Assembly (NCBI GenBank): GCA_012728365.1
Contig: JAAYFE010000033.1
Coordinates: 1-37,291, forward strand
Direction of reading: 5' to 3'
Length of the DNA: 37,291 bases
Origin: Tissierellia bacterium
GTDB lineage: Bacteria > Bacillota > Clostridia > Tissierellales > Tepidimicrobiaceae
This document shows, one piece after another, positions 32,259-37,291 of this stretch (the stretch's first letter is position 1; each line of letters starts with the position of its first letter). Under the pieces are notes generated by a model. It did not search any database, was not told the origin of the DNA, and saw only the letters and a program-made list of their open reading frames with translations. Made by a program: the position numbers and the translations under genes.

Positions 32259-33398
32259 TTGAAGAAAATTGCTATTTACATCCATATTCCTTTTTGTAGC
32301 AGCAAATGTTATTATTGTGATTTTATTTCTTTTCCTAATATGGATAATAGAGTTCATCAGTATGTGAGGTATTTACTAAAGGAAATGGATATGTATAAAG
32401 ATGTAATGAAAGAATACAAAATAGACACTATATTTTTAGGAGGAGGGACTCCTTCTTATATAGACCAAAAGCATGTGGAAGGAATACTTAAATATATATA
32501 TGATAACTATAACTCAAGTGAAATTAAGGAAATTACAATAGAAGTAAACCCTGAAACTGTAACTTATGACAAACTAAAAGTTTATAAAAGTATTGGAATA
32601 AATAGAATAAGCTTAGGGTTGCAGACTACGAAAGATAAAATATTAAAAGAAATAGGTAGAAGGCATACATTTGAAGATTTTTTGAAGGCCTACGAGGCAA
32701 CAAGAAAAGCAGGCTTTGAAAATATAAATGTTGATTTAATATTTGGTCTTCCTAACCAGACTGTTGAGGATTGTATCAATTCATTAGATGCTGTAGTAAC
32801 CTTAGGAGTAAAGCATATTTCCTATTATAGTTTAATTATTGAAGAAGGTACTTTAATGGATAAGTGGCATAGGGAAGGCAAATTGAATCTTCCTGATGAA
32901 GATAGTGAAAGGCAAATGTACCATGAAGCAATTAAATTTTTAGAAAGCATGGGATATAAACATTATGAAATATCTAATTTTGCTAAAGAAGGCTTCAAAT
33001 GTAGGCATAATTTATACTATTGGAAATTGGAGCCTTATATTGGATTTGGTATCTCCTCCCATTCCAATATTGGATATAAAAGATTTTGGAATTATAAAGA
33101 TTATAATAAATATATAAACTCTTTACAGATGGGGCATTTTCCAGTTGAAGGAGAGGAATATATTGATGAAAATATGAAAATGTTAGAATACATGATTGTG
33201 GGATTAAGGCTAATAGAAGGTGTTAGTAAAGAAGAATTTAAAAATACATTTAAAATAGAAATGGATGATATATTTGGACTTGTATTGGATAAACATAAAA
33301 AACAAGGCCTTTTAACTGAAGAAAATGGAAATATAAAGTTCACTAAAAAAGGTTTAGACCTATCTAATATAGTTTATGTAGATTTGTTGCCTGATTAA
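32259..33398 (+). CDS. hemW: heme chaperone HemW (radical SAM)
   Basis: HemW is a radical-SAM-related protein that delivers heme, formerly annotated as coproporphyrinogen dehydrogenase. TTG at 32259 is preferred, with AAGAAGGTGA well placed and the product MKKIAIYIHIPFCSSKCYYC typical of the family. The upstream GTG at 32250 overlaps that site. The 379-residue product has CxxxCxxC (CSSKCYYC), FLGGGTPSYI, EVNPETVTYDK, INRISLGLQT and, near the C terminus, CRHNLYYWKLEPYIGFG containing the heme-linked HNxxY motif. The lepA-hemW-hrcA order is conserved. Confidence 0.94.
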   Translation: MKKIAIYIHIPFCSSKCYYCDFISFPNMDNRVHQYVRYLLKEMDMYKDVMKEYKIDTIFLGGGTPSYIDQKHVEGILKYIYDNYNSSEIKEITIEVNPETVTYDKLKVYKSIGINRISLGLQTTKDKILKEIGRRHTFEDFLKAYEATRKAGFENINVDLIFGLPNQTVEDCINSLDAVVTLGVKHISYYSLIIEEGTLMDKWHREGKLNLPDEDSERQMYHEAIKFLESMGYKHYEISNFAKEGFKCRHNLYYWKLEPYIGFGISSHSNIGYKRFWNYKDYNKYINSLQMGHFPVEGEEYIDENMKMLEYMIVGLRLIEGVSKEEFKNTFKIEMDDIFGLVLDKHKKQGLLTEENGNIKFTKKGLDLSNIVYVDLLPD

Positions 33399-33416
33399 TT
33401 TTATTTAAATAAGGTA

Positions 33417-33446
33417 TTGACAATTTAGATTTGTTTATGGTAACTT
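33417..33446 (+). promoter_or_regulatory. heat-shock operon promoter
   Basis: A perfect TTGACA (33417-33422) begins 19 nt after the hemW stop; the -10 is poor (TAACTT at 33441-33446, spacer 18). The CIRCE operator follows directly. Confidence 0.5.
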
Positions 33447-33450
33447 TAAA

Positions 33451-33477
33451 TTAGCACTCAAAGCCGAGGAGTGCTAA
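33451..33477 (+). promoter_or_regulatory. CIRCE operator (HrcA binding site)
   Basis: TTAGCACTC (33451-33459), nine spacer bases, GAGTGCTAA (33469-33477): an exact match to the CIRCE inverted repeat. It lies in the 5' leader of hrcA, so HrcA should repress its own operon. Confidence 0.98.
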
Positions 33478-33512
33478 CAAACATCGCCAGATGTTAGAAT
33501 AGAGGGGATAAA

Positions 33513-34553
33513 ATGTTAGATGAAAGAAAAATAAAGGTTTTGTGTGCTGTTATTGATAGTTATTTACGAGAAGCAGAACCTGTAGGGTCTAGAACCATAT
33601 CAAAAGAATATAATTTAGGAGTTAGTTCTGCAACTATAAGAAATGAAATGTCTGATTTAGAGGAGTTAGGATACTTAAGCAAACCCCATACATCTGCAGG
33701 AAGAATACCTTCAGACAAAGCCTATAGGTTTTATGTAAACAACATATTAAAGGAAAATAAAATACAAATTGATATAGAAAAAAAAGAAAAAATAAAAAGG
33801 GTATTAACAAGAGAATCTAAGGAACTAGATGACCTAATCCAAAATTCAGCTAAAATTTTATCTGCCATAACTAGCTATACTGCCTTAGCCTTATCACCAC
33901 AAATAAAGAAAATGAAGCTTAAACATATTCAATTGGTTCCTTTAGATGGAAGAGAAATACTGATAATATTAGTTGGAGATTCAGGAATAGTAAAAAATAC
34001 TATTTTTAGACTTGACCAAGACATATCTCCTGAACAGGTAGAGAGAATATCTAACTTTTTCAACCATAAGCTAAAGGGTCTTACAATAAGTGATATAAGA
34101 AAAACTGTAACAGTTGAAGTATTTAGAGAGTTTTATGAGTACAAAAACTTACTAGATAGTATTATACCTATAATTATAAATTCCCTTGAGGACAATGATA
34201 ATGTTGAAGTGTATCTTGATGGTGTTACAAAAATATTTGATTTTCCTGAATATAAGGATATGGAAAAAGCTAAGTCTTTTATATCCTTTATTGAAGATAA
34301 GGACCAATTGTTAAATGTGCTTTTAAACAACACTTTAGAAGAAGGTATAGAAATTACCATAGGAGAAGAAAATATATACGATACAATAAAGGATTGTAGT
34401 TTAATTACAACAACCTATAAATTAGGTGATATGATCATCGGGAAAATAGGTGTCATTGGGCCTACAAGGATGGATTATTTAATGGTAATTAGCTCATTGA
34501 AGCTATTTTCAGATAATTTATCTGAAATACTGGAAATGCTACTAAAAAGATAG
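33513..34553 (+). CDS. hrcA: heat-inducible transcription repressor HrcA
   Basis: HrcA binds CIRCE and represses the dnaK operon; its activity depends on GroEL. The 346-residue product has an N-terminal winged helix (SYLREAEPVGSRTISKEYNL, then SSATIRNEMSDLEELGYL, SKPHTSAGRIPSDKAYRFYV) and the C-terminal dimerisation/GAF-like part (TTTYKLGDMIIGKIGVIGPT, RMDYLMVISSL). AGAGGGGAT precedes the ATG at 33513, and a CIRCE site lies 36 nt before it. It is the first gene of hrcA-grpE-dnaK, and its stop lies inside a 36-nt perfect palindrome. Confidence 0.97.
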   Translation: MLDERKIKVLCAVIDSYLREAEPVGSRTISKEYNLGVSSATIRNEMSDLEELGYLSKPHTSAGRIPSDKAYRFYVNNILKENKIQIDIEKKEKIKRVLTRESKELDDLIQNSAKILSAITSYTALALSPQIKKMKLKHIQLVPLDGREILIILVGDSGIVKNTIFRLDQDISPEQVERISNFFNHKLKGLTISDIRKTVTVEVFREFYEYKNLLDSIIPIIINSLEDNDNVEVYLDGVTKIFDFPEYKDMEKAKSFISFIEDKDQLLNVLLNNTLEEGIEITIGEENIYDTIKDCSLITTTYKLGDMIIGKIGVIGPTRMDYLMVISSLKLFSDNLSEILEMLLKR

Positions 34554-34583
34554 TAAGTGCAAGGTACCTTGCACTTACTATCT
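34548..34583 (+). repeat. perfect 36-nt palindrome between hrcA and grpE
   Basis: The arm AGATAGTAAGTGCAAGGT (34548-34565) is followed without a gap by its exact complement (34566-34583). It overlaps the hrcA stop and has no T-tract. In B. subtilis the dnaK operon mRNA is processed at the hrcA-grpE junction, leaving a more stable grpE-dnaK message; this hairpin could serve a similar purpose (inference). Confidence 0.75.
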
Positions 34584-34615
34584 GTTAATTATAAAAACTT
34601 AAAAAGGGTGATTAA

Positions 34616-35182
34616 ATGGAAAATAAAGAAAAAAAAGAAGAAACCATAAAGGAAGAAAAAGTTGAGGATCAGGAAACTAAAGAAAAATTAGAGATAGATT
34701 TTGATAAGGTAGAAGATAAAAAAGAAATGGAAGAAAATGAGAAAGGAAAATTAGAAGAAAAGGAAAAGGTAATAGAGGATCTAAACAATAAGCTTTTAAG
34801 GTTGCAGGCAGATTTTATAGATTACAAAAATAGGGTTGAAAGGGAAAAAACAAGCATTTATGCTAATGCAGCAGAGGAAATTATACTTCAGATCTTGCCT
34901 ATATTAGATAATTTTGAAAGGGCCTTACATAATATGGATGATGATAATACCTATTATGAAGGGGTCAAAATGATATATGACCAGCTTATTGATGTACTTA
35001 GTAAAAATGGCTTAAAGGAAATAGATTGTGAAAATAAAGCCTTCGACCCTAATTATCATCATGCAGTTTTAGCTGAAGAGGTTGAAGGTAAGGAAGAAGG
35101 AATTATAGTGGAAGTTTTACAAAAAGGATATATGCTAAATGATAAAGTCATAAGACCTAGTATGGTTAAAGTAGCTAAATAA
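34616..35182 (+). CDS. grpE: nucleotide exchange factor GrpE
   Basis: GrpE releases ADP from DnaK. The 188-residue protein has a charged, disordered Lys/Glu N terminus (about 60 residues), a long helix (KEKVIEDLNNKLLRLQADFI, then DYKNRVEREK), LPILDNFERAL, and the C-terminal beta domain ending VLQKGYMLNDKVIRPSMVKVAK, all typical of the family. AAAAGGGTGAT precedes the ATG. It is cotranscribed with hrcA and dnaK. Confidence 0.97.
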   Translation: MENKEKKEETIKEEKVEDQETKEKLEIDFDKVEDKKEMEENEKGKLEEKEKVIEDLNNKLLRLQADFIDYKNRVEREKTSIYANAAEEIILQILPILDNFERALHNMDDDNTYYEGVKMIYDQLIDVLSKNGLKEIDCENKAFDPNYHHAVLAEEVEGKEEGIIVEVLQKGYMLNDKVIRPSMVKVAK

Positions 35183-35206
35183 TTTAAGCATTAAGGAGGG
35201 ATTTTT

Positions 35207-37039
35207 ATGGGAAAAATTATTGGAATTGACTTAGGAACTACTAATTCATGTGTAGCTGTAATTGAAGGTGGAGAGCCTGTAATTATTACCAATATAGAAG
35301 GAAATAGAACTACTCCATCAGTAGTAGCTTTTACTAAGGATGGAGAAAGACTTGTAGGAGAAACAGCAAAAAGGCAAGCTGTAACTAATCCCGATAGTAC
35401 TATAATCTCAATAAAGCGCCACATGGGAAAGGATTATAAAAAAGTTATTGATGGTAAAGAATATACACCACAGGAAATTTCTGCAATGATCTTGCAAAAA
35501 TTAAAAAGTGATGCTGAAAGCTACCTAGGAGAAACTATTACAGATGCTGTTATTACAGTACCTGCATACTTTACAGACAGCCAGCGTCAAGCAACAAAGG
35601 ATGCAGGACGAATTGCTGGATTAAACGTAAGAAGAATAATTAATGAGCCTACAGCAGCTGCCTTAGCTTATGGATTAGACAAAGATGAAGGGCAGCAAAA
35701 AATTATGGTATTTGACCTGGGAGGAGGAACTTTTGACGTTTCCATATTAGAAGTTGGAGATGGAGTTTTTGAAGTATTGGCAACTCGAGGAAACAACCAT
35801 CTTGGAGGAGACGACTTTGACCAGGCATTAATTGATTATATTGCTGAAGAGTTTAAAAAGGAACATGGAATTGATTTAAGACAAGACAATATGGCCCTTC
35901 AAAGACTTAAAGAAGCTGCAGAAAAGGCTAAAAAAGAATTGTCTTCTACATTAAGTACTAATATAAACTTACCCTTTATAACAGCAACACAAGCTGGACC
36001 ACTACATTTAAATATGGATATTACAAGGGCCAAATTTAATGAACTTACAGAACATTTGGTGCAAATGACCTTAGAACCAGTAAAGCTAGCCTTAGAAGAT
36101 GCAGGCCTTACAAAGGATGATATTAATAAGGTTCTATTAGTTGGAGGTTCTACCAGAATACCTGCTGTACAAGAAGCAGTAAAGAATTTAATTGGCAAGG
36201 AGCCACAAAAAGACATTAATCCAGATGAGTGTGTTGCCTTAGGTGCAGCAATCCAAGGGGGAGTTTTAAGTGGAGAGGTTAAGGATCTACTTCTATTAGA
36301 CGTAACTCCTCTATCATTGGGTATTGAAACTTTAGGTGGAGTAATGACAAAATTAATTGAAAGAAATACCACTATACCTACAAAGAAATCACAAATATTC
36401 TCTACTGCTGCAGACAATCAGACATCTGTTGAAATACATGTATTGCAAGGAGAAAGACCCTTGGCAAGGGATAATGTAACCTTAGGAAGATTTATACTTG
36501 ATGGTATACCACCAGCTCCAAGAGGAGTACCCCAAATAGAAGTAACCTTTGATATAGATGCTAATGGTATAGTAAATGTAAGTGCTAAAGATTTAGGTAC
36601 TGGCAAGGAACAAAAAATTACTATAACTGCATCAACAAACTTAACTGAAGAAGAAATTCAAGAAAAGATAAAAGAAGCTGAAAAATATGCGGAAGAAGAC
36701 AAAAAGAGAAAGGAAGAAATTGAAATCAGAAACAATGCCGATTCAATAATTTATCAGACTGAAAAAACATTAAAAGAGTTAGAAGGAAAAATATCAGAAG
36801 GTGAAAAATCTAAAGTAAAAGCCAAACTAGATGAATTAAAGAAGGCTTTAGAAGGAGATAATGTAGAAAATATTAAAGCAAAGACGGAAGAACTAACTCA
36901 GGAATTTTACAATATATCACAAAAGCTATATCAACAAGCTCAACAATCTCAACAAGGATCTGAAAATCCTGATTCTGGAAAGTCAGATGATGATGTAGTT
37001 GATGCGGATTATGAAGTAATGGATGATGAGGATAAATAA
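35207..37039 (+). CDS. dnaK: molecular chaperone DnaK (Hsp70)
   Basis: The ATP-driven Hsp70 chaperone. The 610-residue product has the ATPase domain signatures [28 protein letters not shown] and [14 protein letters not shown], the linker near [15 protein letters not shown], a substrate-binding beta domain and a helical lid. It ends in an acidic tail ([17 protein letters not shown]). Length is typical of Bacillota. AAGGAGGGA precedes the ATG at 35207, 24 nt after grpE. A strong stem-loop with T-run follows, so dnaJ is likely made at lower levels. Confidence 0.98.
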   Translation: MGKIIGIDLGTTNSCVAVIEGGEPVIITNIEGNRTTPSVVAFTKDGERLVGETAKRQAVTNPDSTIISIKRHMGKDYKKVIDGKEYTPQEISAMILQKLKSDAESYLGETITDAVITVPAYFTDSQRQATKDAGRIAGLNVRRIINEPTAAALAYGLDKDEGQQKIMVFDLGGGTFDVSILEVGDGVFEVLATRGNNHLGGDDFDQALIDYIAEEFKKEHGIDLRQDNMALQRLKEAAEKAKKELSSTLSTNINLPFITATQAGPLHLNMDITRAKFNELTEHLVQMTLEPVKLALEDAGLTKDDINKVLLVGGSTRIPAVQEAVKNLIGKEPQKDINPDECVALGAAIQGGVLSGEVKDLLLLDVTPLSLGIETLGGVMTKLIERNTTIPTKKSQIFSTAADNQTSVEIHVLQGERPLARDNVTLGRFILDGIPPAPRGVPQIEVTFDIDANGIVNVSAKDLGTGKEQKITITASTNLTEEEIQEKIKEAEKYAEEDKKRKEEIEIRNNADSIIYQTEKTLKELEGKISEGEKSKVKAKLDELKKALEGDNVENIKAKTEELTQEFYNISQKLYQQAQQSQQGSENPDSGKSDDDVVDADYEVMDDEDK

Positions 37040-37047
37040 GTTAATTG

Positions 37048-37085
37048 TCAAAGCTAAATCCCTTGGATTTAGCTTTGATTTTTGG
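37048..37085 (+). terminator. terminator between dnaK and dnaJ
   Basis: TCAAAGCTAAATCC (37048-37061) pairs over 14 bp with GGATTTAGCTTTGA (37065-37078), followed by TTTTT. It is likely a partial terminator that lowers dnaJ transcription relative to dnaK. Confidence 0.85.
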
Positions 37086-37123
37086 TATTATGATAGAGAA
37101 TGAATGAAAGTGGGTGATATTGA

Positions 37124-37291
37124 TTGAAGGATTATTATGAGATACTTAATGTATCAAAAGATGCAAGTCAAGATGAGATAAAGGCTGCTTTTAGGAAACT
37201 TGCTAAAAAATATCATCCTGATGTAAATCCTAATGATAAAGAGGCTGAAAAGAAATTTAAAGAAATAAATGAAGCCTATGAAGTATTAAGC
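37124..37291 (+). CDS. dnaJ: chaperone DnaJ, N-terminal part (cut by window end)
   Basis: DnaJ (Hsp40) delivers substrates to DnaK and stimulates its ATPase. The first 56 codons are present: [18 protein letters not shown], then [20 protein letters not shown] and [16 protein letters not shown], the J domain with its HPD motif. A TGA lies in frame just before the TTG at 37124, so TTG is the only sensible start; AAAGTGGGTGAT is placed correctly for it. The rest runs off the window. Confidence 0.95.
   Translation, partial: MKDYYEILNVSKDASQDEIKAAFRKLAKKYHPDVNPNDKEAEKKFKEINEAYEVLS

Noticed and set aside
35899-36417. Antisense open frame within dnaK
   Set aside because: It is the complement of a highly conserved coding region and has no start signals of its own.
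1-37291. Genome-wide reassignment of TAA to an amino acid
   Set aside because: TAA is the natural end of most genes here (for example rpmF, plsX, acpP, smc, dnaK), with terminators or the next ribosome site directly after.
1-37291. CRISPR arrays, insertion sequences or prophage
   Set aside because: No regularly spaced repeats, transposase, integrase or phage genes were found on either strand.
15030-37291. Selenoprotein gene using the nearby tRNA-Sec
   Set aside because: No reading frame in the window shows an in-frame TGA with continuing family similarity.

Overview
The window is AT-rich chromosomal DNA from an endospore-forming member of the Clostridia (Bacillota). The evidence is the spore genes (gpr, spoIIP, an alpha/beta-type SASP), the gene orders yceD-rpmF-plsX-acpP-rnc-rSAM-smc-ftsY and comEC-holA-rpsT-gpr-spoIIP-lepA-hemW-hrcA-grpE-dnaK-dnaJ, AGGAGG-type ribosome binding sites and frequent TTG starts. 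A selenocysteine tRNA shows that the cell can probably make selenoproteins. A placement near Tissierellales is only a guess from general resemblance.

Layout. (1) 1-1430: the 3' part of ackA, then yceD (DUF177) and rpmF behind a strong sigma-A promoter. (2) 1470-9353: a phospholipid-precursor, RNA-processing and chromosome block: plsX, acpP, rnc, an Elp3-like radical SAM gene, smc and ftsY, closed by a strong terminator. (3) 9500-14701: separately terminated single genes: a LacI-family regulator, an orphan AtpZ-like protein, a Ca2+-type P-type ATPase, and an unusual two-TM protein that resembles the membrane/extracytoplasmic part of FtsH without its AAA and protease domains. The last gene has a promoter preceded by three 11-nt-phased repeats. 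(4) 14702-15425: a scarred region with selC (tRNA-Sec) flanked by what look like remnants of a PflA-like radical SAM gene and of a Fis-type HTH. (5) 15297-19925: a TRAP transporter (small and large membrane subunits, binding lipoprotein) followed by aroE and aroD, probably one operon, which suggests import of a shikimate-pathway-related acid. Its leader contains an intrinsic terminator-like hairpin. (6) 20018-21849: SASP, a Usp-like protein and a tandem P-loop ATPase. (7) 21889-27060: alaX (minus), comEC-holA (plus) and rpsT (minus). (8) 27191-37291: gpr, spoIIP, lepB, a small TM protein, lepA, hemW, then the CIRCE-controlled hrcA-grpE-dnaK operon and the start of dnaJ.

The most striking feature is a series of in-frame TAA codons inside otherwise well-preserved genes: codon 2 of yceD, a conserved site of ackA, a conserved Glu site of lepA, and one in the radical SAM remnant. 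Each lies one substitution away from AAA, GAA or CAA. TAA is also the normal stop of most genes here, so general reassignment is ruled out. Base-call errors, recent nonsense mutations or selective ochre readthrough remain possible. No insertion sequence, prophage or CRISPR array was seen.
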